A stretch of 30,410 nt of DNA. It comes from Bacillota bacterium. Its GTDB lineage: Bacteria; Bacillota_E; Symbiobacteriia; Symbiobacteriales; Symbiobacteriaceae. The stretch spans positions 1 to 30,410 of the forward strand of contig QGVE01000013.1 of NCBI GenBank assembly GCA_003242675.1, given 5' to 3'. Positions 14,802 to 23,548 of this stretch are shown one piece after another; the first letter of the stretch is position 1, and the number at the start of each line of letters is the position of its first letter. Position numbers and translations under genes: made by a program. The notes beneath the pieces were generated by a model. The model was given only the letters and a program-made list of their open reading frames with translations. It did not search any database and was not told the origin of the DNA.

Positions 14802-17800
14802 TCAGCGGGCCGCGGTCTGCGCCACCTCCGCGCTCAGCTGCTCCATGAGAAGCAGGAGCGTCCGCAGGAGCGACCGCGGGTCCAGCCCGCCCACCTTGAC
14901 CACGAAGCTGGTGGCGCTGCGGCTGCGGGGCAGCTCGATGCGCCCCCGGAACTCGGGCCTGCGGCCCAGCATCGCCAGCCGGTCCAGCGGCACGGCGCGC
15001 GCCGCCGACGGCAGGAACTTCACCGTCACCCGGTCCCGCATCTGGCTGATCGACGTGATGCCCAACCGGCTGCAGTGCACCCGCAGCCGGGCGATGTCCA
15101 GCAGGTTCTTCACCGGGTCGGGCAGCGAGCCGAAGCGGTCGAACAGCTCGTCCGCGACGTCCTCCACATCCTCCAGGGTGCGGACGGCGATGATCCGCTT
15201 GTAGGCGTCGATCTTCTGCCGGGCGTCGGGCACGTACTGGTCCGAGATGAAGGCGTCCACGTGCAGCTCGATGTTCGGCTGCATCTCCGGCTCCGGGGCC
15301 GGCTCGCCCTTCAGCTCCCGCACGGCCTCCTCCAGGAGCTGGCAGTAGAGGTCGAAGCCGACGCTGACGATGAAGCCGTGCTGCTCCGGGCCGAGGAGGT
15401 TGCCCGCGCCCCGGATCTCCAGATCCCGCATCGCGATCTTGAAGCCCGAACCCAGCTCGGTGAAATCCTTGATGGCCTTCAGCCGCTTTTCCGAGGCCTC
15501 GGTGAGGACCTTGTCGCGCCGGTAGAGGAAGTAGGCATAGGCCAGCCGATTGGACCGGCCCACGCGCCCCCGGAGCTGGTAGAGCTGGCTCAGCCCCAGG
15601 TGGTCGGCGTCCTCGACGATGATGGTGTTCACCTGCGGCATGTCGATGCCGTTCTCGATGATCGTGGTGGCCACCAGCACGTCGTACTCGCCGTCCATGA
15701 AGTCCAGCACGATCTTCTCCAGCCGGTCCTCCGGCATCTGCCCGTGGGCCACGGCGATCCGCGCCTCGGGCACCAGCCGGTGCAGCCGGGCGGCCACCTC
15801 GTCCAGGGTCTGGATGCGGTTGTGCACGTAGAAGACCTGCCCGCCCCGGGCGAGCTCCCGGCCGATCGCGTCCTGGACGAGGGCGTCGTCGTACTCCGCC
15901 ACGAAGGTCTCCACCGGGTACCGGTCCTCCGGCGGCGTCGTGATGATCGACATGTCCCGGAGCCCGACCATGGCCATGTGCAGCGTGCGGGGGATGGGCG
16001 TCGCGGAGAGCGTCAGCACGTCGACGCTCGCCCGGAGCTGCTTGATGCGCTCCTTGTGCGCCACGCCGAAGCGCTGCTCCTCGTCCACGATCAGCAGGCC
16101 CAGGTCCTTGAACTTCACGTCGTCCGAGAGCAGCCGGTGCGTCCCGATGACGATGTCGATCGTGCCGTCGGCCAGCCCCCGGAGGATCTCGGCCTGCTCC
16201 TTGGGGCTCTTGAAGCGGTTGAGCACCGCCACGTTGATGGGGAAGCCCTCGAACCGGCTCTTGCAGGTGGCGTAGTGCTGCTGCGCCAGGATCGTCGTGG
16301 GCACGAGGATGGCCACCTGCTTCCCCGCGGTCGCCGCCTTGAACGCCGCCCGCAGGGCCACCTCGGTCTTGCCGTAGCCCACGTCGCCCAGGAGCAGCCG
16401 GTCCATCGGCCGCGGCTTCTCCATGTCCGCCTTGATCTCGGCGATGGCCTTCAGCTGATCGGGCGTCTCCTCGTAGGGGAAGGCGTCCTCGAACTCCCGC
16501 TGCCAGGGCGTGTCGGGCGGGAAGGCCGTGCCCGGCAGCGTCTCCCGCAGCGCGGCCAGCCGGAGCAGCTCCGCGGCCATCTCCCGGATCGACTCCTTGA
16601 CCCGGCTCTTGACCTTGGCCCACTCGCCGCCGCCCAGCCGGTTGAGCTTCGGCTCGTGGCCCTCCGCGCCGATGTACTTCTGGATCTGGTTGACCTGCTC
16701 GGTGGGGATCTTGAGCTGGTCGGAGCCCTCGTACTGAATGACCAGGTAGTCCCGGGTCACGCCCAGGATCGTCTCCGACCGGACCCCCAGGTACCGGCCG
16801 ATCCCGTGGGTGGCGTGGACGACGTAGTCGCCGACCTGCAGGTCCTGGTAGCTGGAGATGCGGGCGGCATGCCGGCTGGAGGCCGCTGCCGCGGTCTGGA
16901 CGACGCCCCGCCGGCGGCGCCGCTGCCGCCCCTGGATCTCGCGGTCGGTGACCACGACCAGCCGCTGCCCCGGCCAGAGGAAGCCGCTGTCGACGGTCCC
17001 CACGCCGACCCAGACGGCGCCGGGAAGCGGCACGGCCACCGGCGATCCCGGGGCCCCGGCGCCGCTCTCCACGTCGGCCTCCTGCAGCAGCTCCCGGATC
17101 CGCCGCTGGCGGTCCTCCGTGCCCACGAGGATGACGATGCGGTAGCCCTGCTTCTTCCAGCGCTTCAGCTCCTCCTCGAAGAGCGGCCACTGGCCGTGGA
17201 ATTCCTGCACGGCCGTGACCGACAGCCCCACCTCGTTGGCGGGCCGGATGCCGGGGATCCCCCGGCCCAGGGCGCTGAAGTAGAGCGCGCTCCCCTGCCG
17301 GCACCGCTGCAGCAAGGCCTGGAAGTTCAGGTAGAGCCCCAGCTGGCCCGGCAGCAGGTGGCCGCGCTCCATCATCGCCGCCTGCCGGTCCGCCTCGCGC
17401 CCCTCCGCCTCCACGCTCGCATCGCGGATGCGGGCCGGCTCGTCGACGAGGATCAGCGGCCGCTCGGGGAAGTAATCGATCAGGGTCTCCAGCTGGTCGT
17501 AGAAGAAGGTCGCATACTGCTCCAGCCCGGGGAAGTAGATCTGCTCCTCCAGCTTGGCGAGGTGGCCCTCCACCCGCTCCTCCAGCTTCTGGGCGGCGTC
17601 GACGGCATCCAGGGGCAGCCGGGGCGCATCCTTGCGCCGGCGCCGGCCGCGCCCCGACCGGCCCGCGCCGGCCTCCTCCCCGGCCGCGGGCTCCGCCGCC
17701 TCCGCCTCCGCCCGGGACTCCGCCTCCCGGGCCTGGATGCGCCGGAGCCGGGCGACGGCCTCGGTGAGCTCCCGGCGGATGCGCGCGATGGCCTGCTCCA

Positions 17801-18512
17801 CCCCGCCCTCCGGCAGGATGAACTCCCGGGCGGGGCCCACCGTCACCGACTCGACCCGCTCCACCGTGCGCTGGGTTGCGGGGTCGAAGCGCCGGATCTC
17901 GTCGATCTCGTCGCCCCAGAACGCCACGCGCAGCGGGTATTCGCTGGCCAGCGGGAAGAAGTCGACGATCTCGCCCCGCACCGCGACATGCCCCTTGGAC
18001 TCCACCATGTCGACCCGCTCGTACCCCTGCCGCGTGAGACGCGCGACCAGCTCGTCCCGCCCGATCGCCTGCCCGGGCGCGAGCGTGAGCAGCGAGCGGC
18101 GGAAGACCTCGTGCGGGGTCAGGCACCGGTACAGCGCGGCCGCGGGCGCCACCACGACCAGGTTCTCGCCCCGGGCCAGCCGCTCCAGCACCGCCAGCCG
18201 CTGGCTGATCACCTCGGGCGAGTGCGCCACCACCTCGAAGGGCAGGTACTCCATCGGCGGGAAGAGCACGACGTCCTGCCCCGGCAGCCAGGTCTCCAGG
18301 TCCGCGCGGAAGAGCTCCGCCTGCTGGATCGTCGCGGTGATGACGAGGGCGGGCCGGCCTGTCCGCTCCCGGAGCGCGGCGAGAAGCGCGCTCTTGAGCG
18401 AGCCGGTCACGCCGTACACCATCTGTTCGGCAAAGCCCCGCCTGAGCCCGTCGTAGAGCGAACTGAACTCCGGCGAGGACTGAACAAGCTGCAGCAGTGT
18501 CTCGCTGGACAT
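14802..18512 (-). CDS. mfd: Mfd, transcription-repair coupling factor
   Basis: Mfd is a DNA translocase that pushes stalled RNA polymerase off damage and recruits UvrA. The start ATG 18512 has GGGAGG 9 nt upstream; longer frames start in the leader. At 1,236 residues it is of family length. The UvrB-like damage-recognition half is followed by the RNA-polymerase-interacting domain ([17 protein letters not shown], near 560), the Walker A motif [14 protein letters not shown] (near 700), [12 protein letters not shown] (near 807), helicase motifs through LRGRVGRS, and the C-terminal TRCF domain. A positively charged insert (RGRRRRKD, near 287) is extra. It is preceded by a strong hairpin and followed by spoVT. 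Confidence 0.98.
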   Translation of the reverse strand: MSSETLLQLVQSSPEFSSLYDGLRRGFAEQMVYGVTGSLKSALLAALRERTGRPALVITATIQQAELFRADLETWLPGQDVVLFPPMEYLPFEVVAHSPEVISQRLAVLERLARGENLVVVAPAAALYRCLTPHEVFRRSLLTLAPGQAIGRDELVARLTRQGYERVDMVESKGHVAVRGEIVDFFPLASEYPLRVAFWGDEIDEIRRFDPATQRTVERVESVTVGPAREFILPEGGVEQAIARIRRELTEAVARLRRIQAREAESRAEAEAAEPAAGEEAGAGRSGRGRRRRKDAPRLPLDAVDAAQKLEERVEGHLAKLEEQIYFPGLEQYATFFYDQLETLIDYFPERPLILVDEPARIRDASVEAEGREADRQAAMMERGHLLPGQLGLYLNFQALLQRCRQGSALYFSALGRGIPGIRPANEVGLSVTAVQEFHGQWPLFEEELKRWKKQGYRIVILVGTEDRQRRIRELLQEADVESGAGAPGSPVAVPLPGAVWVGVGTVDSGFLWPGQRLVVVTDREIQGRQRRRRRGVVQTAAAASSRHAARISSYQDLQVGDYVVHATHGIGRYLGVRSETILGVTRDYLVIQYEGSDQLKIPTEQVNQIQKYIGAEGHEPKLNRLGGGEWAKVKSRVKESIREMAAELLRLAALRETLPGTAFPPDTPWQREFEDAFPYEETPDQLKAIAEIKADMEKPRPMDRLLLGDVGYGKTEVALRAAFKAATAGKQVAILVPTTILAQQHYATCKSRFEGFPINVAVLNRFKSPKEQAEILRGLADGTIDIVIGTHRLLSDDVKFKDLGLLIVDEEQRFGVAHKERIKQLRASVDVLTLSATPIPRTLHMAMVGLRDMSIITTPPEDRYPVETFVAEYDDALVQDAIGRELARGGQVFYVHNRIQTLDEVAARLHRLVPEARIAVAHGQMPEDRLEKIVLDFMDGEYDVLVATTIIENGIDMPQVNTIIVEDADHLGLSQLYQLRGRVGRSNRLAYAYFLYRRDKVLTEASEKRLKAIKDFTELGSGFKIAMRDLEIRGAGNLLGPEQHGFIVSVGFDLYCQLLEEAVRELKGEPAPEPEMQPNIELHVDAFISDQYVPDARQKIDAYKRIIAVRTLEDVEDVADELFDRFGSLPDPVKNLLDIARLRVHCSRLGITSISQMRDRVTVKFLPSAARAVPLDRLAMLGRRPEFRGRIELPRSRSATSFVVKVGGLDPRSLLRTLLLLMEQLSAEVAQTAAR

Positions 18513-18591
18513 GTGGGAAAACCTCCCGTAAGTGGCCGCCGCCCAGGCCAAATGCCGCCTGCGGCCGCCGGGCAGACGGCGCGGGCGAAGG

Positions 18592-18623
18592 GGGCTTCAG
18601 CCCCGCGGCGGGGGCTGAAGCCC
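18592..18623. terminator. Perfect palindrome between the GATE pair and mfd
   Basis: A 13-bp perfect inverted repeat (GGGCTTCAGCCCC and its complement) with a 6-base loop lies 47 bp after the second GATE gene. No T-run follows on the minus strand. Like the palindrome at 3564-3593 it ends in GCCCAC, so it could be a terminator or a dispersed palindromic repeat. Confidence 0.5.
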
Positions 18624-18669
18624 ACATCGCTGTGCGGAAGTCTGGCCGCCGGCACCGCGCCGTATACGT

Positions 18670-19149
18670 CTAGGGCTTGCCGGCACTGCCCGACAGCGGC
18701 CGGGCGTGCGCGGCGGTGCGCAGCCAGGCGCGCGACGCCAGCCATCCGGCCGCGGCCGCGGCGGCCATCCGGATGGCCAGGAGCAAGAAGGCGTTGGCCC
18801 CGGCGGCGGCGAAGAGGAACGTTTCTTCGAAGATGGCGTGGCAGACGCCCAGGAAGACGCACAGCACCGTCAGCTCATTCCGGGTCAGCCGCCCCTCCCG
18901 CGCCGTCTGGAGCAGGACGCCGGCGCCGTAGGTGAGCCCGATGGCCAGACCGGCGGCGAGGGGAACGCCGGCGTCCCCGGGCAGCCTGAGCGGCCGCAGC
19001 ACGGGGGCCATGAACCGGGAGGCCCGGCTCAGCCACCCGGCGTCCTTCAGGATCTGGATGCCGATGAAGAGCGGGATCAGCCACCAGAGCCTGGCCACCT
19101 GCAGGGCGCCGGTGAGCAGCCCCTCCCACAGCCATGTCAGCCACATCAT
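18670..19149 (-). CDS. GATE-domain (nucleoside-recognition) membrane protein, second of a pair
   Basis: The 159-residue protein begins MMWLTWLWEGLLTGALQVARL and has about four membrane segments with the GATE-fold pattern (IQILKDAGWLSRASRFMAPV, then AIGLTYGAGVLLQTAREG and VCHAIFEETFLFAAAGANAF). Its ATG overlaps the preceding stop (ATGA). Two-gene GATE pairs resemble SpmA/SpmB of spore maturation, or halves of larger nucleoside or metal transport-like proteins. Here they stand between pth and mfd, where Bacillus has the small anti-sigma gene fin. Substrate and role are unknown. Confidence 0.72.
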   Translation of the reverse strand: MMWLTWLWEGLLTGALQVARLWWLIPLFIGIQILKDAGWLSRASRFMAPVLRPLRLPGDAGVPLAAGLAIGLTYGAGVLLQTAREGRLTRNELTVLCVFLGVCHAIFEETFLFAAAGANAFLLLAIRMAAAAAAGWLASRAWLRTAAHARPLSGSAGKP

Positions 19150-19583
19150 GCCGCTCCCTCCCCCGGCAGCAGCCAATTCAGCAGGAGGGCGACGACCACC
19201 ATGGCGACGGTCCGGGCCAGCAGCACCCATCCGGCTCTGGCGCCCGCCTTGGCCACGAGGGCGGTCTCGGAGATGGCCGCGTGGTTGATCATCATCATCG
19301 CCGCGAGGATCGTCGTCTCCCGGGCCGGGAGCCCGAGGGCCACCGTGACCCCCAGCCCGGCGTAGATGGTGGACAGGTTGGCTGAAACCAGGGCCAGGGC
19401 GGCCTCCCCCGGCAGGCCGAAGAGCCCCATCACCGGCCCGAGCCAGTTCGAGATGAGGGCCAGCCATCCGCTTCGCTCCAGCACGTGGATGAGCACGACG
19501 GCCGGGATGATCACCTTGGCCAGCTCCCACAACACGAGGAGCCCCGCCCGGGTCCCTTGCCTGACAGATGCACCCAGATCCAC
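19146..19583 (-). CDS. GATE-domain (nucleoside-recognition) membrane protein, first of a pair
   Basis: This 145-residue, hydrophobic protein has three or four membrane segments. A conserved stretch runs VIIPAVVLIHVLERSGWLAL, then LFGLPGEAALALVSANLST, and later MMMINHAAISETALVAKAG, which matches the nucleoside-recognition Gate family. It starts at GTG 19583, 22 bp after the pth stop, with GAGAGGGG upstream, and its stop overlaps the next gene, so the two form a heteromeric pair. A spore-maturation role like SpmA is possible, but sequence alone does not settle it. Confidence 0.72.
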   Translation of the reverse strand: MDLGASVRQGTRAGLLVLWELAKVIIPAVVLIHVLERSGWLALISNWLGPVMGLFGLPGEAALALVSANLSTIYAGLGVTVALGLPARETTILAAMMMINHAAISETALVAKAGARAGWVLLARTVAMVVVALLLNWLLPGEGAA

Positions 19584-19607
19584 CGCGAACCCCTCTCTCG
19601 CTGTGCA

Positions 19608-20177
19608 TTATGCATTATAACGGTTCATCGCCGCCAGGATGCCCTCGGTGAGAAAGCACTCGATCGCCTCCACCGCCCGGGGCAGCGCGGCCGCCACAGC
19701 GGCTCCGTCGTCGGGCCCGAACGGCGCCAGCACCCAGTCGACGACCTCCCACCCCGGTGCCGGCCGGCCGATCCCGATCCGGAGGCGGGGGAACTCCGTC
19801 GTGCCCAGCTCCGCGATGACCGACTTCACGCCGTTGTGGCCGCCGGCGCTCCCCTTGGGGCGCAGGCGCAGCCGCCCCACCTCCAGGTCCAGGTCGTCGA
19901 ACAGAACCAGGATGTCGGCGGGGGCGATCTGGTAAAAGCGGGCGGCCTGGGCCACCGACCGTCCGCTGAGGTTCATATAGGTGAGCGGCTTCAGAAGGAT
20001 CACCTTTTCGGCCTCCGGGCCCCAGCGCAGCTCGCCGTAGAGCCCCTCAAAGCCGCGCCGGTCCACCGCCACCCCGTGCTTGCGGGCGAACGCGTCCAGG
20101 AGCATCCAGCCCGCGTTGTGGCGGGTCGCCGCGTACCGGGGCCCGGGGTTGCCGAGGCCGACGATGAGCTTGGCCAT
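19608..20177 (-). CDS. pth: Peptidyl-tRNA hydrolase
   Basis: Pth cleaves peptidyl-tRNA released by stalled ribosomes. The protein has 189 residues from the ATG at 20177 (MAKLIVGLGNPGPRY); the extra N-terminus of the longer frame has no family match. The conserved residues are present: RHNAGW (catalytic His), TYMNLSG, FDDLDLE with the Asp, and GSAGGHNGVKS. It lies downstream of prs and upstream of the GATE pair. Bacillus has ctc (L25-like) between prs and pth, which is absent here. A terminator-like hairpin separates it from prs, yet I see no clear promoter of its own. Confidence 0.97.
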   Translation of the reverse strand: MAKLIVGLGNPGPRYAATRHNAGWMLLDAFARKHGVAVDRRGFEGLYGELRWGPEAEKVILLKPLTYMNLSGRSVAQAARFYQIAPADILVLFDDLDLEVGRLRLRPKGSAGGHNGVKSVIAELGTTEFPRLRIGIGRPAPGWEVVDWVLAPFGPDDGAAVAAALPRAVEAIECFLTEGILAAMNRYNA

Positions 20178-20234
20178 ACTCCCACGGTCTCCTTTGTGCC
20201 AGCCCTGCGCTTTCATCGGCGCGGACCAGAACGG

Positions 20235-20263
20235 AAAGGCACCCCGGAACGGGCCGGGATGCC
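20235..20263 (-). terminator. Hairpin terminator after prs
   Basis: A 10-bp stem with one G-T pair (GGCATCCCGG/CCGGGGTGCC, 20238-20263) and a 6-base loop starts 15 bp after the prs stop, followed by TTTCCGTTCT on the minus strand. The T-run is weak, so readthrough into pth is likely. Confidence 0.6.
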
Positions 20264-20278
20264 GTGGCTGGCCGAAGT

Positions 20279-21244
20279 TTACAGCCTGGGCTCCTCTTCG
20301 AAGATCTTCGATACGGACAGGTCTTCGTGGATGCGGATGATGGCCTTGCCGAGGAGCGGCGCCACGGAGACCACCCGCAGCTTGTCGCCCAGCTTCTCGG
20401 CGTCCACCGGGATCGTGTCGGTGACCACGATCTCCTTGAAGGGGCTGGCCGCCAGCCGTTCGTAGGCCGGGCCGCTGAACACGGGGTGCGTGCAGGCGGC
20501 GTAGACCTCGGTGGCTCCGCGCTTCAGCAGGGCTTCGGCCGCCTTCACGATGGTGCCGGCCGTGTCGATGATGTCGTCCACCAGGATGGCTGTCTTTCCC
20601 TCGACGTCGCCGATGATGTTCATCACCTCGGCGACGCCGGGCTCAGGCCGCCGCTTGTCGATGATCGCCAGGCCGACCCCAAGCCGCTCTGCCAGGTCCC
20701 GGGCCCGGGGCACGCCGCCCGTGTCGGGCGACACCACCACGGCGTTCGGGATCGCCTTCTGCTTGAAGTAATTCGCGATCAGAGGCCCGGCGTGCAGGTG
20801 GTCCACCGGCGTGTCGAAGAAGCCCTGGATCTGCGCGGCGTGCAGGTCGATGGTGAGGAGGCGGCGGAAGCCGGCCGTCGTGATCAGGTTCGCCAGTAGC
20901 TTCGCCGTGATGGGCTCCCGCCCTCTGGCCTTGCGGTCCTGCCGCGCGTAGGGGAAATGGGGCACCACCGCGGTGATCCGGCGGGCACTCGCCCGCCGGA
21001 GGGCATCGCCAATGACCAGGAGCTCCATCACGTTCTCGTTGACCGGATGGACTCCCGACTGGATGACGAAGCAGTCGCTGCCCCGCACCGACTCGTTAAT
21101 GTCGACGCGAATTTCGCCATTGGAGAAGCGGCCGACGTTCATGTCGCCGAGGCTGATCCCCATATGCTCGGCAATCTTCCGGGCCAGGGGGAGGTTGGAG
21201 TTCCCGGCAAAGATCTTGAGCTTCCGATCCTGGTACGGTACCAC
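20279..21244 (-). CDS. prs: Ribose-phosphate pyrophosphokinase (PRPP synthetase)
   Basis: Prs makes PRPP from ribose 5-phosphate and ATP for purine, pyrimidine, His and Trp synthesis. The 321-residue protein is full length. It starts with GTG, 2 bp after the glmU stop, with GGAGGG about 11 nt upstream. Key motifs: [25 protein letters not shown] (ATP loop), [26 protein letters not shown] and the ribose-5-phosphate loop [13 protein letters not shown]. glmU and prs are translationally coupled, as in Bacillus, linking wall precursor and nucleotide supply. Confidence 0.98.
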   Translation of the reverse strand: MVPYQDRKLKIFAGNSNLPLARKIAEHMGISLGDMNVGRFSNGEIRVDINESVRGSDCFVIQSGVHPVNENVMELLVIGDALRRASARRITAVVPHFPYARQDRKARGREPITAKLLANLITTAGFRRLLTIDLHAAQIQGFFDTPVDHLHAGPLIANYFKQKAIPNAVVVSPDTGGVPRARDLAERLGVGLAIIDKRRPEPGVAEVMNIIGDVEGKTAILVDDIIDTAGTIVKAAEALLKRGATEVYAACTHPVFSGPAYERLAASPFKEIVVTDTIPVDAEKLGDKLRVVSVAPLLGKAIIRIHEDLSVSKIFEEEPRL

Positions 21245-21246
21245 GG

Positions 21247-22662
21247 CTAGGTGCCCTCCCTCTTCATCTTGCGCTGCCGCCAGGCCTCTTTCAGGCTGGC
21301 AGCGCGCCCCTCCTTGATGACCGCCTGAGCCCTTTCGATCACCAGCGCATCGGCCGGGATCTCAAGCCTGGGGCCAATGGTGGAGCCGGCGGCAATCAAC
21401 GCCCCGTCACCGACGGAAATGGGGGCGATGAGGTTGACGTTGGTGCCGATGAAGGCGCCGCTTCCGATCTCGGTCCTGAACTTCTCCACGCCGTTGTAGT
21501 TGGCGGTGATGACGCCGGCGCCGATGTTCGCCCCGGCGCCGATGGTGACGTCGCCCAGGTAGGAGTGGTGGTGGCACTTCACGCCGCGCCCCACCTTCGC
21601 CTTCTTGAGCTCGGCGTAGTTGCCGATCTCCGCGCCGCCCTCCAGCTCACAGCCGGGCCGGAGGTGCGCCATGGGACCGATGCGGCACCCGGGGCCCACA
21701 TACGATTCCTCGACGACCGACTGCTCCACCACGCAGTCCTCGGCCACCGTGGAGGAGACGAGGGTGGTCATCGGCCCGATCTTGCACCGGGGCCCGATGA
21801 CGGTCCTGCCGAGGATGAAGGTGAAGGGCCAGATCACCGTGTCGCGGCCGATCTCCACGTCCTCGTCGATGTACGTCGCGTCGGGGTTGATGATGGTCAC
21901 GCCGTTGCGCATGTGCCGCTCGTTGATCTGCCGGCGCAGCCGCGCCTCGGCCCTCGCCATCTCCACCCGATCGTTGGGGGCCAGCGCGTCCTCCTCCGAC
22001 GCCAGGGCCAGCGCCTGCACCTTCTCGCCTTCCCGCAGGAGGATCTGCCATGCCTGGGGGAGGTAGTACTCGCCCTGGGCGTTGTTCCGGTCGAGCCGGT
22101 TCAGCAGGGCCGTGAAGCCCGCCCGCCGGAACACGGCCACCCCGGTCCAGATCTCCCGGATCTGCCGCTGCTCCGGCGTCGCGTCCTTGTACTCGACGCT
22201 GCCCAGGAAGGCGCCGGTCGCCGGGTCGCGCAGAATCCGCCCCAGGGAGCCGGGGTCGCTGACCTCCGCCGTGAGCAGGGTCGCGGCGGCGTCCGCCTCG
22301 ACGTGGGCCCGGATCAGCCGCTGAATCAGCTCCGGCCCGATGAAGGGGTTGTCGCCGTACATCACCAGCACGTGGCCGCCCTCGGTCTCGTCGATGAAGC
22401 GCGCGGCCTGCAGCACCGCGTGGCCCGTGCCCAGCGGCTCGGACTGCACGGCGTACCGGACCCGGTCGCCGAGGTAGGCCCGGACCCGGTCCTGCTGGTA
22501 GCCGACCACGACCACGATGTCTTCCAGACCGGCCCGCCGCACGTTGTCGACGATGTGGCCGATCATGGGCTTCCCGGCCAGCGGGTGCAGGACCTTGATC
22601 AGGTCCGACTTCATCCGCGTGCCGTGGCCGGCCGCCAGGAGAACGGCGGTGATGCGCGACAT
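21247..22662 (-). CDS. glmU: GlmU, bifunctional UDP-GlcNAc pyrophosphorylase / GlcN-1-P acetyltransferase
   Basis: GlmU makes UDP-GlcNAc for peptidoglycan and teichoic acids. The start is ATG 22662 with GGAGGGG before it; the protein has 471 residues. The N-terminal uridyltransferase half has [13 protein letters not shown] (note SDLIKVLH in the usual LPKVLH position), [11 protein letters not shown] and MYGDNPFI. The C-terminal left-handed beta-helix has repeated hexapeptides (from about residue 250), KSSYVG-like steps such as [12 protein letters not shown], the [12 protein letters not shown] site, and [11 protein letters not shown]. It lies just downstream of the spoVG terminator and its own extended -10 promoter. 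Confidence 0.98.
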   Translation of the reverse strand: MSRITAVLLAAGHGTRMKSDLIKVLHPLAGKPMIGHIVDNVRRAGLEDIVVVVGYQQDRVRAYLGDRVRYAVQSEPLGTGHAVLQAARFIDETEGGHVLVMYGDNPFIGPELIQRLIRAHVEADAAATLLTAEVSDPGSLGRILRDPATGAFLGSVEYKDATPEQRQIREIWTGVAVFRRAGFTALLNRLDRNNAQGEYYLPQAWQILLREGEKVQALALASEEDALAPNDRVEMARAEARLRRQINERHMRNGVTIINPDATYIDEDVEIGRDTVIWPFTFILGRTVIGPRCKIGPMTTLVSSTVAEDCVVEQSVVEESYVGPGCRIGPMAHLRPGCELEGGAEIGNYAELKKAKVGRGVKCHHHSYLGDVTIGAGANIGAGVITANYNGVEKFRTEIGSGAFIGTNVNLIAPISVGDGALIAAGSTIGPRLEIPADALVIERAQAVIKEGRAASLKEAWRQRKMKREGT

Positions 22663-22693
22663 GGCATTCCCCTCCTGCGCAGGATCCGGAGCC

Positions 22694-22721
22694 ATTATAC
22701 CACAGGTTCCGCGCGAAACAA
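22694..22721 (-). promoter_or_regulatory. Extended -10 sigma-A promoter of glmU-prs
   Basis: A perfect TATAAT (22694-22699), preceded by TGG as an extended -10, has TTGTTT (22716-22721) 16 bp upstream. It is 31 bp before the glmU start. The -35 overlaps the end of the spoVG terminator T-run. Confidence 0.8.
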
Positions 22722-22752
22722 GGAAAAATGGCCCGGCACCCCGGTGCCGGGC
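22720..22752 (-). terminator. Intrinsic terminator of spoVG
   Basis: A 10-bp GC stem (GCCCGGCACC and its complement, 22731-22752) with a 2-base loop is followed on the minus strand by ATTTTTCCTT. It starts 18 bp after the spoVG stop. This is one of the clearest intrinsic terminators in the window. Confidence 0.9.
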
Positions 22753-22770
22753 CAGGGAGCCGGAGGCGGC

Positions 22771-23133
22771 CTATCCGCCGGACGCCGCCCCGGCCCCCAC
22801 CCCGGCCAGCTCCCGCTCTACGGCTGCGGCCGCCTCACCCGGCTCCGCCTGATCCTCCTCCCGGGCGCTGACCTCGCTGCGGGACAGGGCGTCGTAGGCG
22901 CCCAGGACCGCCTGCTGGATCGCCTGGCGCATCTCCGCCGTGCAGGGGTAGACGATGTCCCGGAACTGCCCGTCCTTGTTCCGGCGGCTGGGCATGGAGA
23001 CGAACAGCCCCTTCGACCCCTCGACCACCCGCAGGTCGGTGACGGTGAGGACCCCGTCGAACACGACCGAAGCCAGGGCCCTGACCTTGCCCTGCCCCTC
23101 GAGCTGATTGATCCGGACGTTCGTGATCTTCAT
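22771..23133 (-). CDS. spoVG: SpoVG, septation and sporulation regulator
   Basis: SpoVG is a small nucleic-acid-binding protein that affects asymmetric septation in Bacillus and RNA binding in other Firmicutes. The conserved part (MKITNVRINQLEGQGKVRAL, then GLFVSMPSRRNKDGQFRDI and YPCTAEMRQAIQQAVL) fills residues 1-85; a long acidic, Ala/Gly-rich tail makes up the rest (120 residues in all). ATG 23133 has GGAGGT 9 nt upstream; the longer frame does not match the family. It is upstream of glmU, as in Bacillus, and has a sigma-H-like promoter and its own terminator. Confidence 0.97.
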   Translation of the reverse strand: MKITNVRINQLEGQGKVRALASVVFDGVLTVTDLRVVEGSKGLFVSMPSRRNKDGQFRDIVYPCTAEMRQAIQQAVLGAYDALSRSEVSAREEDQAEPGEAAAAVERELAGVGAGAASGG

Positions 23134-23170
23134 TTCGGAAGTACCTCCCCAGCGTTGCTGTGTGGAAGTA

Positions 23171-23198
23171 CTTCTCGATTCTTCCAGAGAATTCCTCC
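23171..23198 (-). promoter_or_regulatory. Candidate sigma-H promoter of spoVG
   Basis: AGGAATT (23190-23196), with GG before it, matches the sigma-H -35 (RnAGGAWWW) fully. Twelve bp on, CGAGAAG (23171-23177) matches the -10 (RnnGAAT) with mismatches at the first and last base. It lies about 40 bp before the spoVG start. spoVG is a classic sigma-H gene in Bacillus. Confidence 0.5.
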
Positions 23199-23265
23199 CA
23201 AGCAGGGCCCAAGACACCGTGCAAATGTTCGCAGACCCGGTCGCCCGTTCCCCTCTGCGCGCGTG

Positions 23266-23297
23266 CGGGGGAGGGAGGCCCCGGCCTCCCTCCCCCG
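23266..23297 (-). terminator. Strong hairpin after the small membrane protein
   Basis: A 15-bp perfect GC stem (23266-23280 with 23283-23297) and a 2-base loop starts 9 bp after the stop codon of the small membrane protein and has no T-run. It separates the purR-ilvA group from spoVG and may act as a terminator or mRNA end protector. Confidence 0.6.
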
Positions 23298-23305
23298 TCG
23301 GCCCG

Positions 23306-23536
23306 CTACTCCCCCGTCTTCGCCGGCTCGCGGCGCTGCCGGAACTCCACCATGGCGACGCCGGCCACGGCGGACCCCAGGGCCAGCAGCGTGAGCGCCA
23401 GCCCGGTGAGCGGGATGTGCAGCCAGAGCGGCAGGCTGCCGTGCAGCAGCGCCGTCACCGCCGGGACCATGGCCACCGCGACCAGGAGGCCCAGGGCAGC
23501 CACGTTCCGAAACCACGCGGCAGGCCGATGCGCCAT
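23306..23536 (-). CDS. Small two-segment membrane protein of unknown function
   Basis: The 76-residue protein starts with ATG, with TAGGAGGT 8 nt upstream, one of the best ribosome-binding sites here. It has a short basic N-terminus (AHRPAAWFRN), membrane segments at about residues 11-31 and 37-62, and a charged tail (FRQRREPAKTGE). I do not recognise a family. It begins 12 bp after the ilvA stop, so it is probably co-transcribed with ilvA. Nothing links it directly to threonine metabolism; it may simply ride in the operon. Confidence 0.72.
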   Translation of the reverse strand: MAHRPAAWFRNVAALGLLVAVAMVPAVTALLHGSLPLWLHIPLTGLALTLLALGSAVAGVAMVEFRQRREPAKTGE

Positions 23537-23548
23537 CGCTCACACCTC

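Noticed and set aside
14034..18935. Very long plus-strand open frame (1,633 codons) opposite mfd
   Set aside because: It is antisense to mfd and spoVT; His/Arg/Leu-rich composition typical of shadow frames in 70% GC DNA, while mfd motifs on the minus strand are complete.
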